Source: Bacillus sp. BP-3
GTDB lineage: Bacteria > Bacillota > Bacilli > Bacillales > Bacillaceae_G
Assembly (NCBI RefSeq): GCF_028401955.1
Contig: NZ_JAQOTJ010000004.1
Location: 310,001-374,000, forward strand
DNA: 64,000 nt
Reading direction: 5' to 3'
Position numbers and translations under genes: made by a program
The notes under the pieces: model-generated
Databases searched by the model: none
What the model saw: only the letters and a program-made list of their open reading frames with translations
What the model was told of the DNA's origin: nothing
In this document: positions 47,961-58,003 of the stretch, one piece after another
How the letters are laid out: each line of letters begins with the position of its first letter
How positions within the stretch are numbered: the stretch's first letter is position 1

Positions 47961-48584
47961 TTATCCCACCATTCCCATTAAGTATACTACAGTGAAAATA
48001 AACACCCAAACTACGTCGATAAAATGCCAGTAAATTGATGCAACGTAAAACTTTGGCGCATTGTATAAATTCAAACCACGCTTCGCATTACGAACCACTA
48101 GAGTCAAAATCCAAAGTAATCCAAATAAAACGTGTAATCCATGCGTACCAACTAATGCATAAAACGCTGAACCAAATGCACTACTTTTCATTGTGTGCTT
48201 AAATTCATGGGTATAATGATTGAACTCATAAATCTCAAAACCTAAAAAGCCAATCCCCAGCAAGACCGTAATAATAAGCCAAAGCTGCATTTGTTTAAAA
48301 TTAAAATTCTTCATATGATACATTGCATATACACTCGTTAAACTACTTGTTAAAAGAAGCATTGTCATAATAAACACAAGCGGCATTTGAAACATTTCTT
48401 GTGACGTTGGTCCGCCGTTAGTTGAATTTTTTAGTGCTAAATATGTTCCAAACAAGGAAGCAAACAGTACCGTTTCGCCTCCTAGAAACAACCAAAATCC
48501 AATAAATTTATTCTTTCCTTCAAGGGTTGCTTTTTCAGGCTCTGCTGGAAAGGTTTCATTTGTTAATTTTTCCTCTGCATGCAT
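47961..48584 (-). CDS. ctaE: Cytochrome caa3 oxidase subunit III
   Basis: 207 aa, heme-copper oxidase subunit III with five membrane segments. Motifs WLFLGGETVLFASLFGTY and GTHGLHVLFGLLW, and YWHFIDVVWVFIF at the end. The start shares one base with the ctaD stop (TAATG). Confidence 0.96.
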   Translation of the reverse strand: MHAEEKLTNETFPAEPEKATLEGKNKFIGFWLFLGGETVLFASLFGTYLALKNSTNGGPTSQEMFQMPLVFIMTMLLLTSSLTSVYAMYHMKNFNFKQMQLWLIITVLLGIGFLGFEIYEFNHYTHEFKHTMKSSAFGSAFYALVGTHGLHVLFGLLWILTLVVRNAKRGLNLYNAPKFYVASIYWHFIDVVWVFIFTVVYLMGMVG

Positions 48585-50446
48585 TACGCCTTGCCCCCTT
48601 TATCATCTAAATCTTCTTTATGAATGTGGTATCCATGATCATCAATTACAGATCGGAAGAACATTGCTCCAAACGTAATAATAAGACCAACGATTGCTAC
48701 CACTAACCACATTTTCTCTTTCCCACCTTGCATATACATCGCTCCAAACGCTGCGATAAACAGGCCTAACGAGATAACAAACGGTAAGAACGATGAATTT
48801 GGCATATGAATATCACCAATCGGCTCTGCTGGCGTTATCTCATTTTTCCCTTCCCTTTTTTCAATCCATAATGGATCTAACCCTCGTACAAATGGTAATT
48901 GTTTAAAATTATATTCAGGTGTCGGCGCAGGAATTGCCCATTCTAGCGTGCGGCCATCCCAAGGATCGCAGCCGGCTTGTTTTTTTGAAAAAGATGTTTT
49001 TACAACATTAACCAAAAGAACAATTGTTCCAAGAGCCATAAATGCTGCGCCTATTGTACTAATTAAGTTTCCAGTTTCTAATCCTTGGCCTGGCAAATAC
49101 GTAAAATATCGGCGCGGCATACCGATTAAACCAAGGAAGTGCTGAATAAAGAACGTTAAATGGAAACCAATAAAGAACAGCCAAAACGTAATTTTACCAA
49201 GTGTCTCATCTAAGATTTTATTAAACATAAGCGGCCAATAATAATGAGCCCCAGCGAATAATCCAAACACAACCCCACCTACAATTACGTAATGGAAGTG
49301 AGCGACAACAAAGTAATTATCATGAAATTGATAATCAGCAGGAGCAGATGCAAGCATAACCCCTGTTACCCCCCCCATAACGAATGATGGAATGAAGGAA
49401 ACGGCCCACATCATTGGTGTTGTAAAACGAATACTTCCACCCCACATCGTAAAGAGCCAGTTGAAAATTTTAATCCCTGTCGGAACAGCAATTGCCATTG
49501 TAGCTACAGAAAAAATAGCATTTGCTACCGGTCCAAGACCCACTGTGAACATATGATGCGCCCACACCATGAATCCTAAAAATCCAATTAATACCGTTGC
49601 AAATACCATAGATGAATATCCGAATAATCTTTTTTTAGAGAATGTCGCGAATATTTCTGAGAATATTCCGAAAACTGGGAGTATAAGAATATATACTTCT
49701 GGATGACCGAAGATCCAAAACAAATGCTCCCATATAATCGTATTTCCTCCTAAGGCCGGGTTAAAAAAGCTTGTTCCAAATAAACGATCTAACATTAATA
49801 AAGCTAAACCGACTGTGAGTGGTGGAAATGCAAATAAAATAAGGGCAGATGTTACAAATGTCGTCCATGTAAACATCGGCATACGCATATATGTCATTCC
49901 AGGTGCACGCATATTAATGATGGTAACTAGAAAGTTAATTCCACCTATTAATGTCCCAATACCCGAAATTTGCAAACCAAGAACATAGAAATCAATGCCG
50001 TGCCCTTTTGATGCAAGTGATAACGATGCATATGATGTCCATCCTGCATCAGGTGCTCCGCCTAAAAACCAACTTAAATTTAAAAATACGCCTCCAAAGA
50101 AAAATAGCCAAAATCCAAGCGCATTAATAAATGGAAACGCAACGTCGCGTGCACCAATTTGAAGTGGTACAGCTGCGTTCATCATTGCAAATACAAGCGG
50201 CATTGCTGCTAAAAAAATCATTGTTGTTCCGTGCATTGTTAAAACTTGATTATATGCATCTCCAACAAGAAAATCATTGTTTGGAAACGCTAACTGATAC
50301 CGAATAAATATTGCTTCTATTCCACCGATGATAAAAAATAATCCACCTGCAATTAAATAGAGAATGGCAATCTTTTTATGATCTACTGTTGTTAAATAAT
50401 CCCAAATCACAGAGCCAACTCCCTGTTTTTTTGCTACAGAACTCAC
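48584..50446 (-). CDS. ctaD: Cytochrome caa3 oxidase subunit I
   Basis: 620 aa heme-copper oxidase. Heme a/a3 and CuB ligands are visible in MHGTTMIFL, WIFGHPEVYILILP (His-Tyr crosslink region), WAHHMFTVGL and HYVIVGGVVFG. It reduces oxygen to water and pumps protons. It needs heme A from CtaA/CtaB, encoded nearby. GTG start with GGAGG upstream. Confidence 0.98.
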   Translation of the reverse strand: MSSVAKKQGVGSVIWDYLTTVDHKKIAILYLIAGGLFFIIGGIEAIFIRYQLAFPNNDFLVGDAYNQVLTMHGTTMIFLAAMPLVFAMMNAAVPLQIGARDVAFPFINALGFWLFFFGGVFLNLSWFLGGAPDAGWTSYASLSLASKGHGIDFYVLGLQISGIGTLIGGINFLVTIINMRAPGMTYMRMPMFTWTTFVTSALILFAFPPLTVGLALLMLDRLFGTSFFNPALGGNTIIWEHLFWIFGHPEVYILILPVFGIFSEIFATFSKKRLFGYSSMVFATVLIGFLGFMVWAHHMFTVGLGPVANAIFSVATMAIAVPTGIKIFNWLFTMWGGSIRFTTPMMWAVSFIPSFVMGGVTGVMLASAPADYQFHDNYFVVAHFHYVIVGGVVFGLFAGAHYYWPLMFNKILDETLGKITFWLFFIGFHLTFFIQHFLGLIGMPRRYFTYLPGQGLETGNLISTIGAAFMALGTIVLLVNVVKTSFSKKQAGCDPWDGRTLEWAIPAPTPEYNFKQLPFVRGLDPLWIEKREGKNEITPAEPIGDIHMPNSSFLPFVISLGLFIAAFGAMYMQGGKEKMWLVVAIVGLIITFGAMFFRSVIDDHGYHIHKEDLDDKGGKA

Positions 50447-50479
50447 GTTTTCAACCTCCCCTTCGCAAATAGTTTCTCA

Positions 50480-51529
50480 TTACTTTTCAACTTTTAATGT
50501 TTTCAAGTAAGCATTTAATGACTCTACTTGATCGTCAGTAAGATTACCGTATTTTCCAGTCATTTTATTTCCTGGTTTCATGCTTTCAGGGTCTTTTAAC
50601 CATTTTTTTACATTTTCGTCATTGTTTTCAGCAATTCCCGCAACCATATCACGGTCTGCAAAATTTGCTAAATTAGGTGCGATACGTGCAGAAGGTGGTC
50701 TGCTATCATTTGATCCAACAGCATGACAACCGATACAACTCTTTTCAAAAATTTGTTTTCCTTCTTGCTCTTTCGAAGTAGCAACAGTCTTTTTACCATC
50801 TAATTCTTTCATACTAGCAACCCATTTTCTGTACTCGCTTTCATTAACAGCTTTCACTTTAAACTGCATTAAAGAATGAGAAGGTCCGCAAAATTCTGTA
50901 CAAAATCCATTATATGTGCCGGTCTTATCTGCTTTAATCCACATCTTGTTCACATTATCTGTATTTGTATCCATTTTTCCAGCTAAAGATGGCACCCAAA
51001 ATGAGTGTTTGATATCAGCACCTTTTAAATTTAAATACACTTTTTTACCTGTAGGGATGACTAAATCTTGCGAAGATACTAATTTTTCATTATTGTAAGA
51101 AAATTCCCACCAATAAAGATTCGCTGTTACATCAACAACGATTGTATCTTTATCAATATTCTTTTTCTCCATTCCACTTACGTCAGCAAGTTTAAACGTA
51201 TATGTAACAGTAGGGACAGCCAATACCAATAAAAGTAAAATCGGAATGACTGTCCATATAATTTCTAGCTTGTGATTTCCTTCTACTTGCTTCGGAATAT
51301 AATTTTCCTGGCCTTTCCTTTGACGGAAACGCACAATTACATACAAGAAAATAATCGTAACTACAAGAACGACACCAATCATGATTGCACTAGCTAATAA
51401 CAATAAATCATATTGCATTTTTGCTACTTCACCTTGTGGAATCAAAGTAGATTGAAAGGCTTTACCGCATCCCCCTAACAGTAAAGCCACTAGTGAAACA
51501 AGCGAAAGCAATCGCCACTGTTTCTTCAT
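50480..51529 (-). CDS. ctaC: Cytochrome caa3 oxidase subunit II (lipoprotein with cytochrome c domain)
   Basis: 349 aa. Lipobox LLGGC with C21 as lipidation site, two membrane segments, a CuA cupredoxin domain (CTEFCGPSHSLM) and a fused C-terminal cytochrome c domain (CIGCH heme motif; later Met ligand in SMKPGNKM). The covalent cytochrome c defines caa3. Start ATG 51529 preceded by GGGGGT. Confidence 0.97.
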   Translation of the reverse strand: MKKQWRLLSLVSLVALLLGGCGKAFQSTLIPQGEVAKMQYDLLLLASAIMIGVVLVVTIIFLYVIVRFRQRKGQENYIPKQVEGNHKLEIIWTVIPILLLLVLAVPTVTYTFKLADVSGMEKKNIDKDTIVVDVTANLYWWEFSYNNEKLVSSQDLVIPTGKKVYLNLKGADIKHSFWVPSLAGKMDTNTDNVNKMWIKADKTGTYNGFCTEFCGPSHSLMQFKVKAVNESEYRKWVASMKELDGKKTVATSKEQEGKQIFEKSCIGCHAVGSNDSRPPSARIAPNLANFADRDMVAGIAENNDENVKKWLKDPESMKPGNKMTGKYGNLTDDQVESLNAYLKTLKVEK

Positions 51530-51621
51530 GCAAACAACCCCCACTTTCTTTGTTAATTAGATTGTACTTTATAGTAAGTAAAGTAAATCTCAACGTAAAG
51601 AAATCCCCTGTTGTCGTTGTC

Positions 51622-52545
51622 TTAGAAGAAAGTTACAACAATCATTGAAATAAATAAGATTGTTAAATAATTTAAGGAGTATACAAACATTTGCACGGAC
51701 CATTTGATGTCATCTTTCTTACGGAAGCCATAAAACCCTAACACGATCCAACCGATGTTAAGCAAAGTTGCAATTACCATAAATGTTACTCCAAGTGCAT
51801 TCATATAAAATGGCAGTGGCAATAAGCATACTGTCCAAATCATAATTTGACGTTTTGTAATATCAAATCCATGCGCAACAGGAAGCATTGGAATACCTGC
51901 ATTACGATATTCTTCAACACGTTTCATCGCAAGTGCGAGGAAATGTGGAATTTGCCAAACAAACATGATTAAGAATAGCATCCAAGCAATAGGATGATTC
52001 AAGCTAGGATCAATAGCTGCCCAACCGATTAAAGGAGGAACTGCACCTGATACACTCCCTACTACTGTATTTAACGTATATTTTCGCTTTGTCCATAATG
52101 AATATAGAACAACATACGTAAAGAAACCAATAAAACCAATAAATGCTGCCATTGGTGTTGTAAATAGTAAAAACACAAAGCCCAGAAGCGCAATTGAAAT
52201 ACCTAATGTTAATGCGAATCCAGGTTTATATTTCCCTGTTACTGTTGGGCGATTTTTTGTTCGTTCCATTAAATGATCAATATCACGGTCAATATAGTTA
52301 TTTAAGCTACATGCCCCCGCCATAATTAATGCAGAGCCGACGATTGTAAAAAACATTTTATCTAAATGGTCCATTACATTCAATCCATTGAAATGTAGAG
52401 CTAACCATAATCCTGTAAATACAGTAAGTGTATTTGAATTTACAATCCCCATCTTAACGAGCGCTAATAAATCTTGTACACGTGTTGTTTCCGGTACATT
52501 TGTTACAGCTGACTCATCATGCAGTTCACTTGTTGCATGGTTCAT
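51622..52545 (-). CDS. ctaB: Protoheme IX farnesyltransferase (heme O synthase)
   Basis: 307 aa UbiA prenyltransferase with about nine membrane segments. Asp-rich motif [15 protein letters not shown] and a second polar loop ([10 protein letters not shown]...). It converts heme B to heme O; CtaA then makes heme A. ATG 52545, GGGGGT 7 nt upstream. Divergent from ctaA. Confidence 0.96.
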   Translation of the reverse strand: MNHATSELHDESAVTNVPETTRVQDLLALVKMGIVNSNTLTVFTGLWLALHFNGLNVMDHLDKMFFTIVGSALIMAGACSLNNYIDRDIDHLMERTKNRPTVTGKYKPGFALTLGISIALLGFVFLLFTTPMAAFIGFIGFFTYVVLYSLWTKRKYTLNTVVGSVSGAVPPLIGWAAIDPSLNHPIAWMLFLIMFVWQIPHFLALAMKRVEEYRNAGIPMLPVAHGFDITKRQIMIWTVCLLPLPFYMNALGVTFMVIATLLNIGWIVLGFYGFRKKDDIKWSVQMFVYSLNYLTILFISMIVVTFF

Positions 52546-53173
52546 CACTTTAACCCCCTCTTAAAACTTCCATACTTTCTTTTGCCTATTTACTTAAAAT
52601 AAAACAGCATGCTTTTATACAGCAATATTATTACAGTGGAAATGTTGTTTTATGATTTTACTATTAATATACACTTCTTGCTAGAATATATTAAAACATA
52701 TTTCACGAAGAAATTGTGAAGAAAACATGAACTTTTTGTGTCTATGACTTAAAAAGTTTTCCCATTACTTCATCAAGTATAGAATGTAATTATCTTTTAT
52801 AATAAACCATTTTGTCAGATTCTGCATGTATTTCCGTGTATTTCTTTATAAAACTCACTATTTTTTGTTAAAATAAGCAATTTATTTTCCTTTCTTTCTC
52901 CCTTTCTCTCCCCTTTGCTATTTTATCAGATTTTCTATATCATAGGACTGTAGTGCATTTCTGTTTCTATAACATTTATGGCTATTTACAAGTAGCTAAG
53001 CCTGTACCTCAAGATTCTAAAGACAGAAAGAATATAGGTTAGGAACTGCTCGTATGCGCCAAATTAGTTTAACTAACCCTTGGTAAGGATGAAAAACAAC
53101 AGCGAGGGAAGTTTTACTTTATTTTATTAAAATATTGCACAATAACTTTGAAATTGAAAGTTGGTGAAAAAGA
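52546..53173. other. Gene-free divergent control region between ctaB and ctaA
   Basis: 628 bp with no credible gene. It contains an inverted repeat TTTCACGAAGAAATTGTGAA (52701-52720) and, near ctaA, a sequence with the repeat-like end GAAGTTTTACTTTAT. Strongly AT-rich. Confidence 0.7.
52700..52722. promoter_or_regulatory. Possible ResD-type binding site
   Basis: Two inverted half-sites, ATTGTGAAG on the plus strand and TTCGTGAAA on the minus strand, each resemble the ResD consensus TTTGTGAAT. ctaA/ctaB are ResD-controlled in B. subtilis. Assignment is by resemblance only. Confidence 0.35.
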
Positions 53174-54121
53174 TTGCAACGCTTTATAAAATGGTTAGCA
53201 GTCATTACAAGTCTTGATTTATTATTTGTACTACTTGGCGGAGCATTAGTTACTAAAACTGGCTCTGGACAAGGCTGTGGTAAATCTTGGCCGCTGTGTA
53301 ACGGAGAACTTGTTCCTTCGAATTTATCCATGGAAACAATTATTGAACTCAGTCATCGTCTTACTTCAGGTTCTGCAGGAATTCTCGTTACACTACTATG
53401 TATCTTATCTTGGAAATATTATGGACACGTTCGTGAAACAAAAGCACTGGCTATTTTATCTTTCGTGTTTTTAATAGCGCAAGCGCTAATGGGCGCTGCT
53501 GCGGTTGTGTGGGGGCAAGTTCCGGCTGTATTAGCAATTCACTTCGGTATTTCCCTTATTTCGTTTGCTGCTGTTATTTTATTAACACTTCTTATCTTTG
53601 AGATCGATAAGAAATTTGATGCCCATTCACTTGTTATTGATAAGAAGATGAAATTTCATATTTACGGTGTAACAATTTACAGTTATCTTGTTGTTTATAC
53701 AGGAGCGTTAGTGCGTCATGAGCATGCGAGTTTAGCATGTCCGAGTTTCCCATTATGCAGTAAAAATAGCCCACTTCCAATGCAGTTTCATGAATGGGTA
53801 CAGATGGGACACCGAATTGCAGCTCTATTAATTTCCGCTTGGATTTTATATGCAATGCTGATAGCTATTAGGCATTATAAGCAACAACCTGTTGTCTGTT
53901 ATGGATGGATTACAGCTTTCATTCTTGTCGCGTGTCAAGTAATCGCTGGTATTTTAGTTGTATATACAGAAGCAAGCTTAGCAATGTCACTTCTGCATTC
54001 ACTCTTTATATCATGTTTATTTGCTGTATTATGCTATTTAGTGATGCTAGGAACACGTAGTAAAACAAACATGAAAAATACAGAAATACATCGTACTACT
54101 AAGCAAACGAAACTATCATAA
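53174..54121 (+). CDS. ctaA: Heme A synthase
   Basis: 315 aa, eight membrane segments. Conserved His in [24 protein letters not shown] and LHSLF are heme ligands. The Cys pairs CGKSWPLC and CPSFPLC are the family's disulfide loops. It oxidises heme O to heme A. TTG start at 53174 preceded by GTTGGTGA. Divergent from ctaB as in B. subtilis. Confidence 0.95.
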   Translation: MQRFIKWLAVITSLDLLFVLLGGALVTKTGSGQGCGKSWPLCNGELVPSNLSMETIIELSHRLTSGSAGILVTLLCILSWKYYGHVRETKALAILSFVFLIAQALMGAAAVVWGQVPAVLAIHFGISLISFAAVILLTLLIFEIDKKFDAHSLVIDKKMKFHIYGVTIYSYLVVYTGALVRHEHASLACPSFPLCSKNSPLPMQFHEWVQMGHRIAALLISAWILYAMLIAIRHYKQQPVVCYGWITAFILVACQVIAGILVVYTEASLAMSLLHSLFISCLFAVLCYLVMLGTRSKTNMKNTEIHRTTKQTKLS

Positions 54122-54150
54122 TAACTTGTCTCTTCGACAAGTTATTATTT
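54120..54150 (+). terminator. Terminator downstream of ctaA
   Basis: AATAACTTGTC/GACAAGTTATT stem then ATTTTC, overlapping the ctaA stop codon. Confidence 0.82.
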
Positions 54151-54159
54151 TCAAAAAGC

Positions 54160-54190
54160 AAAAGAGCTGCACAAAAGCAGCTCTTTTTTA
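54160..54190. terminator. Bidirectional terminator between ctaA and pyc
   Basis: AAAGAGCTGC/GCAGCTCTTT stem with A/T flanks, usable by pyc (minus) and as a second stop for ctaA. Confidence 0.82.
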
Positions 54191-54221
54191 TTTCCAAAAT
54201 TGGAGTAATAGCCTTATTTTA

Positions 54222-57200
54222 TCACTCGAATTCAATCAGCAAATCACCTGTTTGAATTGCATCTCCGTCTTTCACATACACTTTTTTCACCGTGCCAGTA
54301 AATGGAGCTTGTACAGTTGTTTCCATTTTCATCGCTTCTGTAATTGCCATGGTATCACCTTTTTTCACTTGCTCCCCTTCTTTTACCACCACTTTAATTA
54401 CAGTGCCCGGCATTGTAGCATTAATATGACTTGGATTTTCACGATTCCCTTTCACTCGTTGCGAAACCGTCGCTTTAACACTTTCATCTTTTATAACAAT
54501 TTCACGAGGCTGTCCATTAAGTTCAAAGTAGACAACACGTGTACCATCTAATTGTGGTTCTCCAATCGAAATCAATTTCACAATTAACGTTTTACCGCGT
54601 TCAATTTCCACACCAATTTCCTCGCCAAGTCTCATCCCATAGAAGAATGTTGGTGTATCAAGAACAGAAATATCTCCATATTGCTCTGCAACCTTTTGAT
54701 AATCCATAAATACTTTTGGATATAACGCATACGCTACAATATCAAACATCGTTACTTCACGACCAAGTTTATGGAATAATTCTTCTTTTAATACTTCAAA
54801 GTCAATCGATTCTAATAATTCACCTGGTCTTACTGTTAAAGGCTCTTTTCCTTTTAGAATAATCTCTTGTAACTCTTTAGGGAAACCACCATATGGTTGT
54901 CCAAGATCACCAGAAAACATCTCCACAACTGATCCCGGGAAATCCAATGCATGACCACGTTCATAAATATCTTTCTCTGTTAAATGATTTTGTACCATAA
55001 ATAGAGCCATATCACCGACCACTTTTGAAGATGGAGTTACTTTCACAATATCACCGAACATATCGTTAACACGACGATACATTACTTTCACTTCATCAAA
55101 ACGATCTCCTAATCCGACAGCTTTTGCCTGCTGCTGTAGATTACTGTATTGGCCACCTGGCATTTCATGCATGTAAACTTCTGTATGCGGTGCATTCATT
55201 CCACTTTCAAAAGAAGAATAATATTTACGAACATCTTCCCAATAATGAGAGAGTTTCTCTAATGAATTTACGTCCACATTTGGTTGTCTTTCATTTCCTT
55301 CTAATGCATAGAACAATGTATTAGCGCTCGGCTGAGATGTTAAACCAGCCATAGAGCTTACCGCAACATCTACAATATCAACACCAGCTTCAATTGCTTT
55401 CGCATATGTTAATACACCGTTCCCGCTAGTATCATGCGTATGAAGATGCACCGGAATCGATACCGTTTCTTTTAATGCGGATACTAGATCGTATGCTGCA
55501 TTTGGTTTTAATAATCCTGCCATATCTTTAATCCCTAAAATATGAGCACCCGATGCTTCTAACTCTTTTGCTAAGTTTTTATAGTAATTTAAATCATATT
55601 TACTGCGCATTGGATCATGGATATCACCTGTGTAGCACATTGTTGCCTCTGCAATTTTACCACTTTGACGCACAGCATCAATTGCAACACGCATACCTTC
55701 TACCCAGTTTAAGCTATCAAAAATACGAAATACATCAATACCCGCCTGCGCAGAACATTCTACAAACTTTTGAATTAAGTTATCTGGATAGTTTTTATAT
55801 CCCACTGCATTTGATGCGCGAAGAAGCATTTGAAATAATACATTGGGCATACTCTCACGTAATTGTAATAAACGTTCCCATGGATCTTCTTTTAAGAAAC
55901 GATACGCGACATCAAATGTTGCTCCGCCCCACATTTCTGCCGAAAATAAATTCGGTAACATTCTTGCTGTTGGTTCAGCAATTTGTTTCAACTCTTCTGT
56001 ACGAATACGCGTTGCTAATAATGATTGATGTGCATCACGAAATGTAGTATCGGTTAATAAAACTTGTTTTTGTTCTTGAACCCATTTTACTAATCCATCG
56101 GCTCCGCGCTCATCTAAAATTTGTTTCGTACCAGCCTTGATTGGTTCAGAATGTATTATGTTTGGAATGCGCGCTTCTGCAAAAATCGGTTTTTCTTGTT
56201 TTCCTACTCCAGGGAATCCATTTACCGTTACCGTGCCAATATACGATAGCATTTTTGTACCACGGTCTTTTCGTTTTGGAAATACGAATAGTTCCGGTGA
56301 GGAATCGATAAATGATGTATCATATTCTCCCGATAAAAAGTTTTGGTGTTTTACAACATTTTCCAAAAAAGGAATATTTGTTTTAATACCACGAATCCGG
56401 AATTCTTTTAAGTTACGTACCATTTTTGATGCTGCTTGTTCAAACGTTAATGCCCAAGTTGTTACTTTTACAAGTAATGAGTCATAATATGGTGTAATAA
56501 CTGCACCCTGGAAGCTATTTCCTGTATCTAAACGCACCCCAAAACCGCCACCAGAACGATACGCCATAATTTTCCCGGTATCTGGCATGAAGTTATTTAG
56601 CGGATCTTCTGTTGTCACACGAGATTGAATTGCAAATCCATGCGTAATGATATCTTCTTGTTTTGGAATACTTATTTTTTCACTATGTAAAGCATATCCG
56701 TCAGCAATTAAAATTTGTGATTGAACGATATCAATACCTGTAATCATTTCTGTAATTGTATGTTCCACTTGAACACGTGGATTCACTTCAATGAAATAAA
56801 ATTCGTTTCCTTTTACTAGAAACTCAACTGTTCCCGCGTTCACATAATTAACATTTTTCGTTAATTGAACTGCAGCCTCACAAATACGATTGCGCAGTTC
56901 AACTGGAAGAGACACACTTGGTGCTACTTCTACCACTTTTTGATGCCTACGCTGTACAGAACAATCGCGTTCATATAGATGAACAATATTTCCCTGTTCA
57001 TCTGCTAATATTTGTACTTCAATATGCTTTGGATTTTCAACAAATTTTTCTACATATACTTCATCGTTCCCAAATGCAGCTTTCGCCTCGGATTTCGCAC
57101 GATCATACGCTTCCTTTAATTCTCCTGCACTGCGTACAATCCGCATCCCGCGTCCGCCACCGCCAAGAGCTGCTTTAATGATAATCGGATAACTATACTT

Positions 57201-57665
57201 TTTCGCAAAATCGGCTACTTCTTCAAGATCATTTATAGGACCATCACTACCAGGAATAACAGGGATATTCGCCAATTGCGCTTGTGTTCTTGCCTTTACT
57301 TTATCTCCAAACATGTCTAAATGCTTACTCTTTGGACCGATAAAAATAATTCCCTCTTCTTCGCAACGTTTTGCGAATTCGATATTTTCTGACAAGAATC
57401 CGTATCCAGGGTGAATTGCATCAACATGATTACTTTTTGCAATTTCAATAATACCTTCAATATCAAGATATGCATCAATTGGTTTTTTACCTTCTCCTAC
57501 TAAATACGCTTCATCTGCTTTATAGCGATGATATGAGCCGCTATCTTCCTTCGAGTAAATCGCAACTGTGCGTAGCCCTAATTCTGTACAAGCACGAAAC
57601 ACACGAATTGCGATTTCTCCGCGGTTAGCTACTAATACTTTCTGAATACGTTGCAGCCTTTTCAT
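54222..57665 (-). CDS. pycA: Pyruvate carboxylase
   Basis: 1147 aa, full length. N-terminal biotin carboxylase/ATP-grasp (residues about 6-455; glycine-rich KAALGGGGRGMRIV; EVNPRVQVEHTITE). Central carboxyltransferase TIM barrel (about 535-810; DTTFRDAHQSLLATR, metal-binding HLHTHDTSG). PC allosteric region, and a C-terminal biotinyl domain with Lys in EAMKMET. It makes oxaloacetate from pyruvate for the TCA cycle. Confidence 0.98.
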   Translation of the reverse strand: MKRLQRIQKVLVANRGEIAIRVFRACTELGLRTVAIYSKEDSGSYHRYKADEAYLVGEGKKPIDAYLDIEGIIEIAKSNHVDAIHPGYGFLSENIEFAKRCEEEGIIFIGPKSKHLDMFGDKVKARTQAQLANIPVIPGSDGPINDLEEVADFAKKYSYPIIIKAALGGGGRGMRIVRSAGELKEAYDRAKSEAKAAFGNDEVYVEKFVENPKHIEVQILADEQGNIVHLYERDCSVQRRHQKVVEVAPSVSLPVELRNRICEAAVQLTKNVNYVNAGTVEFLVKGNEFYFIEVNPRVQVEHTITEMITGIDIVQSQILIADGYALHSEKISIPKQEDIITHGFAIQSRVTTEDPLNNFMPDTGKIMAYRSGGGFGVRLDTGNSFQGAVITPYYDSLLVKVTTWALTFEQAASKMVRNLKEFRIRGIKTNIPFLENVVKHQNFLSGEYDTSFIDSSPELFVFPKRKDRGTKMLSYIGTVTVNGFPGVGKQEKPIFAEARIPNIIHSEPIKAGTKQILDERGADGLVKWVQEQKQVLLTDTTFRDAHQSLLATRIRTEELKQIAEPTARMLPNLFSAEMWGGATFDVAYRFLKEDPWERLLQLRESMPNVLFQMLLRASNAVGYKNYPDNLIQKFVECSAQAGIDVFRIFDSLNWVEGMRVAIDAVRQSGKIAEATMCYTGDIHDPMRSKYDLNYYKNLAKELEASGAHILGIKDMAGLLKPNAAYDLVSALKETVSIPVHLHTHDTSGNGVLTYAKAIEAGVDIVDVAVSSMAGLTSQPSANTLFYALEGNERQPNVDVNSLEKLSHYWEDVRKYYSSFESGMNAPHTEVYMHEMPGGQYSNLQQQAKAVGLGDRFDEVKVMYRRVNDMFGDIVKVTPSSKVVGDMALFMVQNHLTEKDIYERGHALDFPGSVVEMFSGDLGQPYGGFPKELQEIILKGKEPLTVRPGELLESIDFEVLKEELFHKLGREVTMFDIVAYALYPKVFMDYQKVAEQYGDISVLDTPTFFYGMRLGEEIGVEIERGKTLIVKLISIGEPQLDGTRVVYFELNGQPREIVIKDESVKATVSQRVKGNRENPSHINATMPGTVIKVVVKEGEQVKKGDTMAITEAMKMETTVQAPFTGTVKKVYVKDGDAIQTGDLLIEFE

Positions 57666-58001
57666 GATTTTCCCCCTCTATTTTCCTACCATTCAAAACA
57701 CTATAAATTTGTCCCGTTTTAGCGGGAGTAAGTATTTCACTTTCAGCAGTACTTTTTCACTGCGTGTAAGCTTCACCTTATTTTTATTCATCATACCTTA
57801 TTTTTTGACAAATGATAAGCACTCTGTCCATTATTATATGACAAAATTAGTATAGCATAAAAAGAAGGAAGCAACCATTCTTTTTGTAGAACACATTTAA
57901 TAAATGTGACATACTCTTTATTGTGAAATAACAAAATAAACATCTTTTTTTCTGAAGATATGCAAATAAAAGAAGCTTTGTACATTTGTACAAAGCTTCT
58001 T
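57666..58001. other. Gene-free region between pyc and ftsW
   Basis: 335 bp. It holds a degenerate short repeat (57712-57782; ATTTGTCCCG...AGTAAG...TTTCACT...AGCTTCACCTTA) and the ftsW terminator. No coding sequence is supported. Confidence 0.65.
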
Positions 58002-58003
58002 TT
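57968..58003 (-). terminator. Terminator downstream of ftsW
   Basis: AAAAGAAGCTTTGTAC/GTACAAAGCTTCTTTT palindrome with a 4-nt loop and T-rich tail on the minus strand, overlapping the ftsW stop codon. Confidence 0.88.
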
